The notes below the pieces were generated by a model that worked only from the letters and a program-made list of their open reading frames with translations, ran no database searches and was not told where the DNA came from. A stretch of 64,000 bases of DNA from positions 76,218,866 through 76,282,865 of the forward strand of contig NC_060252.1 in NCBI RefSeq assembly GCF_921293095.1. Direction: 5' to 3'. Source of the stretch: Ischnura elegans. Lineage: Eukaryota; Arthropoda; Insecta; Odonata; Coenagrionidae. Shown here piece by piece: positions 36,827 through 51,422 of the stretch. A program made the position numbers and the translations under genes. Numbering within the stretch: position 1 is the stretch's first letter; every line of letters begins with the position of its first letter.

Positions 36827-39800
36827 TAACGAGTATTTTATCGCTTGAATTCTTCAAGCGTGTCGTGGTGGGTATAGTGTGTATCGTTGTGTCCTAAGTA
36901 GTTTGGTCTTGGGTCCATAAGTTGTTGAAAAGTTCGAAAAATTCACCATGTCAAAGGTAAAGCCGTTCGATTAATTTTATGAAAACTCTTATTTGATATT
37001 AATTGTAACTTATCCCATTGTCTTCATTATTTTCTATTTGACAGCAAGTGGAATACTAATATGTACTCACACACGAAATTTCATACCTCTAACTGAAAAA
37101 GTTATGAAGATATGTCAATTTGCATATTTGCTACAATAATCGAATCGAACTTATGCTTAATGCGACATCTGTGTTGAAAAATACGCAAATCTATTCAAAC
37201 TTTCATCATTATATCCATACGGATTCATCACATTCATCCGTTATCTATAATCCTTCTCAAATATGCCCTTGGATACTAAATATTATGATATAAAGCAATT
37301 TGATACATTTTAAGTAATCGCAGATTCGATATATATCGAATGAGAGACTAAATACAAAACATCATTCCTAATTGCATTATGAGGAATACCAATATTTACT
37401 CATTTACCAAATTTCATTCATCTACTTCAAATACTTTTCAAGTTATGTCAATATTCGTATTTGTTATAGTAATCGAATCGATATTTCGAAAACACTTACA
37501 TATATAATGTAAAATGCTCATAGATATTGATTAATATTCATTCTATGGTCATCCACTATCTCTCACCTTCTCAACTATGCCCGTGGATGCAAAAACCTAC
37601 GTGGTATAGCAAATCGATACATTTTAAGGAAACGCAGATTCGATATATATCGAATGTTAGACTACATACAAAACATATTTCACTATTGGATTAAGAAGAA
37701 TACCAATATGTACCCATGTACCAAATTTCTTTGATCTACCTGAAATACTTATCAAGTTATATCAATTAACGTATTTGCCGTAATAATCGAATCGAACTTA
37801 CGATTATACTGACATCGGTACAGTGAAATACTCATTGCTATTGATTGAAGTTGCGTTCTATGGTCATCAAATATCTATTACCATTACAACTATGCCCGTG
37901 GATGCTAAATACTATGTGATATAGCAATTCGATATATTTTAATGAAAAGCGTATTCGATATATATGGAATGTGAGACGACATACAAAACGTATTTCCCCT
38001 GTGCGTTATGAGGAATACCAATATGTACCCATTCACCAAATTTCATTCATGTATCTCAAATAATTCTCAAGTTATGTCAATATTCGTATTTCATATAATA
38101 TTCGAATCGAACTTCGATTATAATGACATCTGTATGGTAAAATTCTCATATTTATTTCTTCGAATTTCATTCTATGGTGATCCACTATCTATTTCAATCA
38201 CAACTATGCCCGTGGATGCTTAATTTTTACGTAGTATAGCAATTCGATACATTTGAAGAAAACGTAGGTTCGATATATATGGAATGTGAGACGACATACA
38301 AAACGTATTTCCCCTGTGCGTTATGAGGAATACCAATATGTACCCATTCACCAAATTTCATTCATGTATCTCAAATAATTCTCAAGTTATGTCAATATTC
38401 ATATTTCATATAATATTCGAATCGAACTTCGATTATAATGACATCTGTATGGTAAAATTCTCATATTTATTTCTTCGAATTTCATTCTATGGTGATCCAC
38501 TATCTATTTCAATCACAACTATGCCCGTGGATGCTTAATTTTTACGTAGTATAGCAATTCGATACATTTGAAGAAAACGTAGGTTCGATATATATCGAAT
38601 GTGAGACGACATACAAAACGTTTATCCCCTGTTCATTATGACAAATACCAATATGTATCCATTTACCAAATTTCATTCATCTACCTCAAACACTTATTAT
38701 GTTATGTCAATATTCCTATTTCTTATTATAATCGAATCGAACGTTCGATTACACTGACATATGTGCGGCAAAATACTCAAAGCTATTGATTCGAAATTCA
38801 ATCTATGGTCATGCATTATCTATTACCATCGCGCATATGCCCGTGGATGTCAAATCGTATGTATTATAGCAATTCGATATATTTTAAGAAAACGCAGATT
38901 CGATATATATCGAATGTAAAACAAAATACAAAACGTATATCCCCTGTGCATGATGCCAAATACCAATATCTACCCATTTACCAAATTTCATTCATCTACC
39001 TCAAATACTTCCCAAGTAATGTCAATATTCCTATTTCTTATTATAATCGAATCGAACGTTCGATAACACTGAAATCTGTACGGCAAAATGCTCATAGCTA
39101 TTGATTCGAAAATCGTTCTATGGTCATCCACTATCTATTACCATCGCACATATGCCCGTGGATGCCAAATCGTATGTGTTATAGCAATTCGATATATTTT
39201 AAGAAAACGCAGATTCGATATATATCGAATATGGGACTACATACAAAACAAATTTCCCCATTGAATTATGAGCAATACCAAATAGTACCAATTTACCAAA
39301 TTTCATTCATCTACCGCAAATACTTATAAAGTTATCTCAATATTCATTTTAGTTATAATAATCGAATCGAAAATTCGATTATACTGACACCGGCTCTCTG
39401 AAATATCCATGTCATCTGTTTTTTTTTCAATTGATTGGTCGTTTTTACATGTAAACCGGCACAACTTTCTCCCGGAGATGAGTATTCCAATAAGTTATTA
39501 ACATTCGATAGAATTTAAGAAAACGTAGGTTCGATATATATCGAAAATTATGGCCATTATTGGACTAAATTTTATATAGTCATAATAAAAATACAATGAT
39601 GTACCTACCTGCCAAATTTCATAGGCCTAGGTGAAATACTTTGGAAGTTATGCTCTTTTCCATTACACCATTGCAGTAAATTCACCTTCTAAGCCTATGG
39701 CCAATGTCAATGGGAAATCCGTATATATAACAAATGACTGTTGCATATGCGATACCGAATACGTAATGAAAAAATCAATACTTTAAAAAGTTTTTCCGTG

Positions 39801-40648
39801 AGGCTTTACTGGGTATAGACCTATGTTAGCCCTCCGCAAATTTCACCCGTCTAAATACATTAATGGGATAGGGAAATGCGTGTATTACTTACGGGCACCG
39901 ACCACCGCCCGTTTGGCGGCTAGGAATGGCGGCGATTGCCGGGGGTTCAAGAAAATAATTTGGGAAAATTTCGGAACGAAATAATTCATTAAATATTACG
40001 AAACCTAATTAAAAATGAAAACCTGGACGTACCGAAGGTACGTTTGTAGGCATGCTTTTTTGAGCTGAATAGCCTAATTTTGAAGCGCCAGCTCTCAAAT
40101 CGATATTTATTTATCGTCCTATCTCGACAATGTTATTTCGATAATGCTAATAACTCGGAATCTATTCGACATACGAAAATTCCGAGATAGCCTAAAAATC
40201 AGGTAAAAAATTAGATAAATTGTATTAGGCGGCGACGGTCCTACTACTTTTGCAAGTGGGTCAAAAAAAATTCCAAAATTGGTCCATAAGAAAAGCATTG
40301 TCGATTTTCAAAAATTATTTCGACAGTGATCGAAAGAGTTCGACGAAAAGCAAAGGTACCAAAAAATAGACAAAAAAATCTAGTTTACGTCAATGGGAGA
40401 CGATTACCCTGAGACGCCAAGTTTAGTCGTAATTAAGGAAAGAGTTTTAGTCCCATAAGGCTGCCATGTTAATTCAACTCGATATATATCGAAAAGTATC
40501 GAACTTTTCGGGATTTTGAGATTTTTCCTCCCGATGAATTTTTTTTTACTTTTACCACCGAAAATTTCAACTCGATCGACTCGGCAGTTTGGGCTGGGAA
40601 TTATGATGAATCAGTCAGTGATCAATCCGATTGCAGCTTTAATATATC
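36827..40648 (-). mobile_element. Array 2 unit U6: Helitron-like unit with fresh monomer duplication
   Basis: 3.82 kb. TAACGAG at 36827 and 19-bp hairpin at 36842-36860. Two adjacent monomers (about 37951-38265 and 38266-38580) are nearly identical and share a broken palindrome, TTCGATATATATGGAA, which shows a recent 315-bp tandem duplication. The core at 39880-40648 has the usual GC-rich and ACGTACC/GGTACGT hairpins. Confidence 0.7.
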
Positions 40649-43600
40649 TAACGAGTCGATTGGGCGCTTGAATTCATCAAGCGGGTAATTAGGGGGGTTG
40701 GAAACATGGTTGTGTCACATATTTTCGAGTCATGTGCCCATAAGTGGTTTAATATTCAAAAATTTCCCCGCCGTTCTTTGAAAGGGTAAGGAACTAAATT
40801 TTTCACTGTTAGAAATATTTGTTATTTTCAATATGATTTTATTTGACGGATAATTGATTCTTTGATCCATTAAGTTAACCATTGACACATAATCGGAATA
40901 AGGTTTTAAAAATTTCAAGAGAGTGTTGATTATGTGGTTATTTTTCAACTGCTAAAGTTCATAAGCATTGTGATAAGCCACTCTTGAAAATACAACGCAG
41001 ATTCTTTAGATAAATATATAAAGATATTCCACTTGCAAAACGAATGTCCATAATGCAGTTTGTAAAATACTGAATTGTAACGATTCCTCTAATTTCTTTG
41101 GTCTTAAAAAATAGTTATTCTCAAGATATTCCATTTTGCAAAAAAGATTTGGCATATTTGATATCATAATCGTATCGAATTATCAAGTATACTGACACGT
41201 GCATTGAAAATACGCAATCCGATTGATTTACCTTCCAATCTTTGATCATCAACACTAAAATTCCTGGTCGACTATGTACGTGCATGCAAAATCCTATGTT
41301 ATAACGATTCGATATATTTTAAGAAAAAGCATATTCGATATGCATCAATCGTGAGACTACATGCAAAACATATTACCTTTGGGAATTGTGAGGAATACCA
41401 AGATGTACCAAGCACCAAATTTAATTGGTCCAACGGATACACTATTCAACTTGTGCCAATATTATTTGTTATAATAATCGAATCCATTCTTCGATTATAC
41501 TGGCATTTGTATCGTTGAATCCGCAATGCTATTGATTTTAATTACAGTCTATGGCTATCTTCCACATAATTATATTGGTCAACTATGTCCTTGGATGTAA
41601 AATCCTATATGTTATAGCAATACGATATATTTTAAGAAAAAGTAGATTCGATTAATACCGAACGTGAGACTATACACAAAATATGTTTCATGTGGGCATT
41701 GTGAGGAATACCAAGAAATACCCTTTTGCCAAATTTCATTGGTCCAACGTATAAACTAATCAGGTTTTGCAAATTTGCGTATTTGATAGAACAATCGAAT
41801 CGATCTTGCGATTACACTGCCATCTGTACTGTAAAATCCGCAATGCTATTGGTATAATTTTCAGTCTGTGTATCTACTATACAATACCTGGCCAACTATG
41901 CCCTAGGATGTAAAATCCTATATGTTATAGCGGTTCGATATATTTGAAGAAAAAGCATATTCGATATATATCGCACGTTAGACAACATACAAAGCATATT
42001 TCTGTTGGGCAGTGTGAGGATTACCAAGATGTGCACATTCGCCAAATTTCATTGGTCCAACGGGTATACTTTTCAAGTTATACCAATTTGTGTATATGCT
42101 ATAATAATCGAATCGATTTTTCGATCATACTGACATCTGTACTGTAAAATCCGCAAGGCTATTGGTTTAAAATCCAGTCAATAGGTATCTATAATTTAAT
42201 ACCTAGTAAACTATGTGCTTGGATGTAAAATCCTACATTTTTTAGCAATTCGATACATTTTAAGAAAAAGTAGATTCGATATATATCGAATGTGAGACTA
42301 CGTACAAAACAAATTTTCATTGGGCATCGTGAGGAATATCAATATGTACCCAAACACCAAATTTCATTGATCCAACGGTAAATCTATTGAAGTTATGCCC
42401 ATTTACGTATTTGCTATAATAATCGAATCGATTTTTCGATCATACTTACATCTGTACGGTAAAGTCCGCAATCCTATAGGTTTAAATCCAGTCTATGGGT
42501 ATCTACTATTTAATCCTTAGTTAACTATGTCCTTTGATGTAAAATCCTACATGTTATAGCAATTCGATATATTTTAAGAAAAAGTAGATTCGATATATAT
42601 CGAATTTGAGACTACTTACAATATAAATTTTCATTGGGCATCGTGAGGAATACCAATATGTACCCTACCACCAAATTTCATTGATCCAACGGTAAATCTA
42701 TTGAAGTTATGCCCATTTACGTATTTGCTATAATAATCGAATCGATTTTTCGACTACACTGACATCTGTACTGTAAAATCCGCAAGGCTATTGGTTTAAA
42801 ATCCAGTCAATGGTATCTACTATTTAATCCCTAGTAAACTATGTCCTTGGATGTAAAATCCTACATGTTATAGCAATTCGATACATTTTAAGAAAAAGTA
42901 GATTCGATATATATCGAATGTGAGACTACGCACAAAACAAAATTTCATTGGGCATCGTGAGGAATACCAATATGTACCCAATCACCAAATTTCATTGATC
43001 CAACGGTAAATCTATTGAAGTTATGCCCATTTACGTATTTGCTATAATAATCGAATCGATTTTTCGATCATACTTACATCTGTACTGTAAAATCCGCAAT
43101 GCTATTGGTTTTAAATCAAGTTATGGGTATCTACTATTTAATCCCTAGTAAACTATGTCCTTGGATGTAAAATCCTACATGTTATACCAATTCGATACAT
43201 TTGAAGAAAAAGTAGATTCGATATATATCGAATGTGAGACTACGTACAAAACAAATTTTCATTAGACATCGTGAGGAATACCAATATGTACCCAATCACC
43301 AACTTTCCTTGATCCAACGGTAAATCTATGGAAGTTATGCCCATTTACGTATTTGCTATAATAATCGAATCGATTTTTCGATCATACTGACATCTGTACT
43401 GTAAAATCCGCAATGCTATTGGTTTTAAATCCAGTCTATGGGTATCTACTATTTAATCCCTAGTAAACTATGTCCTTGAATGTTAAATCCTACATGTTAT
43501 AGCAATTCGATATATTTTAAGAAAAAGTAGATTCGATATATATCGAACGTGAGACTGAATACAAAACATACTACCATAGAGTATTGTAAGGATTACCAAG

Positions 43601-45055
43601 ATGTACCTGTTTACCAAGTTTCATTGGTCCAACGTACACACTTATCAAGTTATGCCAATTTGCGTATTTGCTATACTAATCGAATCGTACTTTAGACACT
43701 GCTGACATCTGTACTGTAAAATCCGCAATCCTATTGATATCCCTTCTATGGTCACTCCCTTATCCCTGCCTTCTCTAATATCCCCGCTTTCAAAATTTAG
43801 CCTATGTTCTTATATTGGTGACGTAATTGGACGGGATGCGTGTATTTCTTACGGGGGCCTAATACAAAAAGATATAAATTCAAATGGATGTATTTTCATT
43901 AGGAAACATAATTCATCTAAATAATTTTTGTGTGCGCATAATTCATTCTTTTCCTTACATATTGTTAAAATTTTTATCTCCGTAACTATGTAAATAAGCC
44001 CAAAAAATGGCTCAATCGAATACAACCTTGTATCGATCATAACTTCGAGTGTAATCAATCGATCCGCTTGATTTAACTTGTGTCGGATGAGTGACATTAT
44101 CATTTGTATTGTGTAATACTTTCATGTTCAAAATTTGATCAACAAAAAAGTTATTAGCGATTAAAGCGTATCCAAGGAGATGGGTATCGATATAACTCGC
44201 ACATGAATCGATCGAGCGAAATGGTCATCATTGCAAAAGTTGGCCATTTTGATAAAAGTATTACCCTAAAAATTTCATTCATGTAGCTGGAACGGTTGCT
44301 AAGATATTCAAGATTGCATGCTCCACAAAAAAATGGCGACAATGATTTTTCGCTTGCAGGACATTTTTCGGAATTTAATTATGAATAACCCAAGAGGGTT
44401 ACGGCGAAAGTAAGCTCAAACGTGAGGGATCGGAGATCCCTCTAACGGTTTTTCTTAAAGATTCCAAATTTTCATATGGCACATGTCTCAACGCCGAAAT
44501 CCAAGATTGAAAATTCGACCACCTCTACAATGGAAAGTCGAAATCGTTTATTCCTCGGAATTGTTTCGACATATGAAAATTTCGAGATAGCCAAAAAATC
44601 AACCAAAAAATCTAGTATCTTGCGTTTCAAGGAATTTGTCCTGTGATGATTGCAAGTTGGTCAAAAAAAATCCTAACGTAGTGCCATAAGAAAAGCATGG
44701 GGCACTTTCAAAAAATCATAAAAAATACTAAATATCAATTTATCGCAATGACAACCACACCAAAAAATCAACCAAAAAATCTAGTTTATGTCAAGGGAAT
44801 CTCATGTTCCTCACATATTTAAAAATACATAATAAAAGTGAAAAAGTTGTAGTCCCATAAGGCTCCCATGTTAATTCAAGTCGATATATCTCGAAAACTA
44901 ATCGACTTTTTCAACTTTTCAGATTTTTCCTCCCGATGAATTTTTTTTTACTTTTACGTCCAATATTCCATATACCCACACCTATCACAGTTTGGGCTGC
45001 TAATTTGTATCAATCACCCAATCAGTGAATTAGTTTGCAGCTATTATAGGGACGT
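40649..45055 (-). mobile_element. Array 2 unit U7: divergent Helitron-like unit (subfamily B)
   Basis: The longest unit, 4.41 kb. The hairpin at 40665-40683 has a changed loop (CGCTTGAATTCATCAAGCG). Its monomers form a separate subfamily: TATGTCCTTGGATGTAAAATCC marks at 41584, 41897, 42212, 42526, 42840, 43154 and 43469 (313-315 bp apart), with AAAAAGTAGATTCGATATAT before the palindrome. Between 43.85 and 44.45 kb the normal core is replaced by unrelated AT-rich DNA, and only the distal core (44.55-45.05 kb) is recognisable. The GC-rich hairpins are missing. Confidence 0.65.
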
Positions 45056-48000
45056 TAACGAGTATATAATGCTTGAATATATCAAGCGTGTCGTGGTGGG
45101 TAAGGAGATAAGGTGGTGTCATAAGTAGTTGTGTCTTGGGTCCATAAGTTGTTGAAAAGTTCGAAAGATCGACCACGTCAAGTTAAAGACCTTTGATATA
45201 TTTTACCAAAACGGATACTCGATGGTAATCGAAAGTTAGCCCATTTGCTTCATTATTTTTCTATTTAGCAGTAAGTGAAATAATAATAAGTACTCACATT
45301 CCAAATTTCATTGGTCTACCTTAAATACTTATGAAGATATGTCAATTTGAATATTTGCTTAAATAACCGAAACGAACTTATGAAGAAAGTGACATCTGCA
45401 TTGAAAAATACGCAAATCTGGTCAAAACTTTCATCAAAATATCCATAGTGATTCATTCTATTCAATACTATCTATAAACCTTCTCAACTATGCCCGTGGA
45501 TACTAAATATTATGCGGTATAGAAATTTGAATCATTCTAAGGAAACAAAGATTCGATATATATCGAATTTGAGACTACATACAAAACGTATTTCCCCTTT
45601 GCCTTATGAGAAATACAAATATGTACCCATTTACCAAATTTCTTTTATCTACCTGAAATACCTATCAAGTTATATCAATATTCGTATTCACTGTGTTAAT
45701 CGAGTCTAACTTACGATTATACTGACATCTGTACAGTAAAATACTCATCGCTATTGATTAGAGTTTCGTTATATGGTCATCAAATATCTATTACCATCAC
45801 AACTGTGCCCGTGGATGCTAAATTCTATGTGATATAGCAATTCGATATATTTTAATGAAAAGCGGATTCGATATATATCGAATGTGAGACGACATACAAA
45901 ACGTATTTCCCCTGTGCGTTATGTGGAATACCAATATGTACCCATTCACCAAATTTCATTCATCTACCTCAAATAATTCTCAAGTAATATCAATATTCGT
46001 ATTTCATATAATAATCGAATCGAACTTCGATTATAATGAAATCTTTATGGTAAAATTCTCATAAATATTACTTCGAATTTCATTCTATGGTGATCCACTA
46101 TCTATTTCAATCACAACTATGCCCGTGGATGCTTAATTTTTTACGTAGTATAGCAATTCGATACATTTGAAGAAAACGCAGGTTCGATATATATCGATTG
46201 TGAGACGACATACAAAACGTATATCCCCTGTTCATTATGCCAAATACCAATATGTACCCATTTACCAAATTTCATTCATCTACCTCAAACACTTCTCAAG
46301 TTATGTCAATATTCCTATTTCTTATTATAATCGAATCGAACGTTCGATTACACTGACATATGTGCGGCAAAATGCTGAAAGCTTTTGATTCGAAATTCAA
46401 TCTATGGTCATCCATTATCTATTACCATCGCGCATATGCCCGTGGATGCCAAATCGTATGTGTTATAGCAATTCGATATATTTTAAGAAAACGCAGATTC
46501 GATATATATCGAATGCGAGACCTAATGCAAAACGTATATCCCCTGTGCATGATGCCAAATTCCAATATCTACCCATTTACCAAATTTCATTCATCTACCT
46601 CAAATACTTCCCAAGTAATGTCAATATTCCTATTTCTTATTATAATCGAATCGAACGTTCGATAACACTGAAATCTGTACGGCAAAATGCTCATGGCTAT
46701 TGATTCGAAAATCATTCTATGGTCATCCACTATCTATTACCATCGCACATATTCCCGTGGATGCCGAATCGTATGTGTTATAGCAATTCGATATATTTTA
46801 AGAAAACGCAGATTCGATATATATCGAATGTGGGACTACATGCAAAACATATTTCCACATTCCATTATGAGGAATACCAATATGTACCAATTTACCAAAT
46901 TTCATTCATCTACCACAAAAACTTGTCAAGTTATCTCAATATTCATTTTAGTTAAAATGATCGAATCGAATAATTCGATTATACTGACATAGGTTCTCGG
47001 AAATACGCATGTCATTTGTTTTTTTTCCATTGGTTGGTCGGTTCACATGTTATGCCGGCACAACTATCCCCGGAGTTGAGTATTCCAATAAGTTATTAGC
47101 ATTCGATAAAATCCAAGAAAAAGTAGTTTCGATATATATCGAAAGTAATGACCAGTACTGGACTACATTTTATATGGTCAAATGCACAATACAATGATGT
47201 ACCGTTTCGCCAAATTTCATAGGCTTAGGTGAAATACTTTCGAAGTTATGCGCATTTCCGTTTCACCATAGCAGCAAAGTAACCTTCTAAAGCATGGGCC
47301 CATGTCAATGCAAAATCCGTATACATAACAAATGAGTGTCGCCTATGCGATACTGGTTTCGTAATGAAAAAATCAATACTTTAAAAAGTTATGCCGTGAG
47401 GCTTTACTGGGTATAGTTCTGTCAGCCCTCCGCAAATTTCACCCGCCTAAATAATTGAATGGGATAGGGAAATGCGTGTATTTCTTCCGGAGACCGACCA
47501 CCGCCCGCTTGGCGGAGAGGAATGGCGGCGATTGCCGCGGGCTCAAGAAATTAATTTGGGAAAAATTCGGAATGAAATAACTCGTTAAATATTACGAAAT
47601 CTAAATAAAAATGAAAACCTGGACGTACCGAAGGTACGTTTGTAGGCATGCTTTTTTGAGCTGAATAGCCTAATTTTGAAGCGCCAGCTCTCAAATCGAT
47701 ATTTATCCATCGTCCTATCTCGACAATGTTATTTCGATAATGCTAATAACTCGGAATCTTTTCGACATACAAAAATTCCGAGATAGCCGAAAAATCAGGC
47801 TAAAAATTAGAAACAATGTATAGGGCGGCGAACGTCCAACTACCTTTGCAAGTGGGTCAAAAAAAATTCCAAAGTTTGCCCATATGAAAAGCATGGTCGA
47901 TTTTCAAAAATTATTTCGACAGTGATCGAAAGAGATCGTCGAAACACAAAGGAATCAAAAAATCGACCAAAAAATCTAGTTTACGTCAGTGGGAGACGAT

Positions 48001-48244
48001 TACCCTAAGACGCCTAGTTACGGCGTTATTAAGGAAATAGTTTTAGTCCCATGAGGCTGCCATGTTAATTCAACTCGATATATATCGAAAAATATCGCAC
48101 TTTTCGGAATTTTGAGATTTTTCCTCCCGATGAATTTTTTTTTAATTTTACCACCGAAAATTTCATCGCGATCGGCCCGGTAGTTAAGGCTGTGAATTTG
48201 TATCAATCAATAAGTCAACAATCAATCTGCAGCTTTTATATATC
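45056..48244 (-). mobile_element. Array 2 unit U8: Helitron-like unit
   Basis: 3.19 kb. TAACGAG at 45056. The hairpin at 45071-45088 is the variant GCTTGAATATATCAAGCG, which keeps the outer 6-bp stem (GCTTGA/TCAAGC) with a changed loop. The same variant occurs only at the 3' end of Helitron copy 2. Monomers run from ~45.5 to 47.2 kb and the core is at 47480-48244. Confidence 0.7.
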
Positions 48245-51200
48245 TAACGAGTATATTGGCGCTTGAATTCTTCAAGCGTGTTAGTGAAGGGTATTGAGGT
48301 AGAGTGGTGTCAGAAGTAGCCTAGTCCGGGGTCCATAAGTTAGTAAAAACTTAGAAAATTCCATCACACCAAGTTAAAGTTATACGATATATTTTATGAA
48401 AACGCATATTTGATATAAATTTAAAGTAAGCCAATTATCTTCATTAATTTCTATTCAACAGTAAGTGAAATACTAATATGTATTCACACCTGAAATTTCA
48501 TACCTCTAACTGAAATAGTTAAGGAAATATGTCAATTTTAATATTTGCTACCATAATCGATTCGAACTAATGAATAAAGTGACATCTGTATTGAGAAAAA
48601 AGCAAATCTCTTCATACTTTCATCAAATTATACATTTCCATTCATTCTCTTCATCAACCGTATATGACCTTCTCAACTTTGCTAAATATTATGTGATATA
48701 GCAATTCGATACATTTTAATGAAAAGCGGATTCGATATATATCGAATGTGAGACGACATACAAAGCGTATCTCCCCTGTGCGTTATGTAAATTACCAATA
48801 TGTACCCATTTACCAAATTTCAATCATCTTCCTCAAATATATCTCAAGTTATGTCAATATTCGTATTCAATATAATATTCGAATTGAACTTCGATTATAC
48901 TGACATCTCTATGGTAAAACTCTCATGGCAATAATTCGGAAATCATTCTATGGTCATCCACAATCAACTACCATCACAACTATGCCCGTGGATGCTTAAT
49001 TTCTACGCAGTATAGCAATTCGATACATTTGAAGAAAACGCAGATTCGATATATATCGACTGTGAGACGACATACAAAATGTTTATACCCTATGAATTAT
49101 GCTAAATACCAATATGTATCCAGATACCAATTTTCATTCATCCACTTCAAATACTTCTCAAGTTATGTCAATATTCCTATTTCTTATTATAATCGAATCG
49201 AACGTTCGATTGCACTGACATCTGTACGGCAAAATGCTCATAGCTTTTGTTTCGAATTTAATTCTATGGTCATCCACAATCTATTAGCATCACAACTATG
49301 CCCTTCGATGCTTAATTTTACGTAGTATAGCAATTCGATATATTTTAAGAAAACGCAGATTCGATATATATCGACTGTGAGACGACATACAAAATGTTTA
49401 TACCCTATGAATTATGCTAAATACCAATATGTACCCAGATACCAATTTTCATTCATCCACTTCAAATATTTCTCAAGTTATGTCAATATTCCTATTTCTT
49501 ATTATAATCGAATCGAACGTTCGATTGCACTGACATCTGTACGGCAAAATGCTCATAGCTTTTGTTTCGAATTTAATTCTATGGTCATCCACAATCTATT
49601 AGCATCACAACTATGCCCTTGGATGCTTAATTTTACGTATTATAGCAATTCGATATATTTTAAGAAAACGCAGATTCGATATAAATCGAATGTGAGACGA
49701 CATACAAAACGTATATCCCCTGTGCATTATGCCAAATACCAATATCTACCCATTTACTAAATTTCATTCATCTACGTGAAATACTACTCAAGTTATGTCC
49801 ATATTCCTATTTCTTATTATAATCGAATCGAACATTCGATTACACTGACATCTGTACGGCAAAATGCTCATAGCTTTGGATTTTAAATTCATTCTTTGGT
49901 CATCTTATATCTCTTACTATCGCACATATGCCCGTGGATGCCGAATCGTATGTGTTATAGCAATTCGATATATTTTAAGAAAACGCAGATTCGATATATA
50001 TCGAATATGGGACTACATGCAAAACATATTTCCACATTCCATTATGAGGAATACCAATATGTACCAATTTACCAAATTTCATTCATCTACCACAAAAACT
50101 TGTCAAGTTATCTCAATATTCATATTAGTTAAAATAATCGAATCGAATAATTCGATTATACTGACATAGGTTCTCGGAAATAAGCATGTCATTTGTTTTT
50201 TTCCATTGGTTGGTCGGTTCACATGTTATGCCGGCACAACTATCCCCGGAGATGAGTATTCCAATAAGTTATTAGCTTTCGATAAAATCCAAGAAAACGT
50301 AGTTTCGATACATATCGAAAGTAATGACCAGTACTGGACTACATTTTATATAGTCAAATGCACATTACAATGATGTACCGTTTCGCCAAATTTCATAGGC
50401 TTAGGTGAAATACTTTCGAAGTTATGCGCATTTCCGTTTCACCATAGCAGCAAAGTCACCTTCTAAAGCATGGGCCCATGTCAATGCAAAATCTGTATAC
50501 ATAACAAATGAGTGTCGCCTATGCGATACTGGTTTCGTAATGAAAAAATCAATACTTTAAAAAGTTATGCCGTGAGGCTTTACTGGGTATAGTCCTATGT
50601 TAGCCCTGCGCAAATTTCACCCGCCTGCATGTATGAATGAGATGGGGAAATGCGTGTATATCTTACGGGCACCGACCACCGCCCGTTTGGCGGAGAGGAA
50701 TGGCGGCGATTGCCGCGGGCTCAAGAAAATAATTTGGGAAAAATTCGGAATGAAATAACTCGTTAAATATTACGAAATCTAAATAAAAATGAAAACCTGG
50801 ACGTACCGAAGGTACGTTTGTAGGCATGCTTTTTTGAGCTGAATAGCCTAATTTTGAAGCGCCAGCTCTCAAATCGATATTTATCGATCGTCCTATCTCG
50901 ACAATGTTATTTCGATAATGCTAATAACTCGGAATCTATTCGACATACAAAAATGCCGAGATAGCCGAAAAATCAGGCTAAAAATTAGAAACAATGTATT
51001 AGGCGGCGAACGTCCAACTACCTTTGCAAGTGGGTCAAAAAAAATTCCAAAGTTTGCCCATAAGAAAAGCATTGTCGATTTTCAAAAATTATTTCGACAG
51101 TCATCGAAAGAGATCGTCGAAACACCAAGGTATCAAAAAATCGACCAAAAAATCTTGTTTACGTCAATGGGAGACGATTGCCCTGAGACACTTATTAATG

Positions 51201-51422
51201 ACGATATTAAGGAAATAGTTTTAGTCCCATAAGGCTGCCATGTTAATTCAACTCGATATATATCGAAAAGTATCGCACTTTTCGGAATTTTGAGATTTTT
51301 CCTCCCGATGAATTTTTTTTTAGTTTTACCACCGAAAATTTCAACTCGATCGACCCGGCAGTTTGGGCTGTGAATTTGTATCAATGAATCAGTCATCAAT
51401 GAATTTGCAGCTTTTATATATG
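48245..51422 (-). mobile_element. Array 2 unit U9: 3178-bp Helitron-like unit, twin of 13702-16879
   Basis: Hairpin at 48260-48278. Same length and, by eye, almost the same sequence as the unit at 13702-16879, including the monomer pair with TATCGACTG and the core with TCTTGTTTACGTCAATGGG. To the left of TAACGAG the two loci differ (CTGCAGC...TATATC versus TTGCAGC...TATATG). To the right of the next hairpin they differ again (GTCGTGGTGGG here, GTGTGTACAGGG at array 1). Confidence 0.75.
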
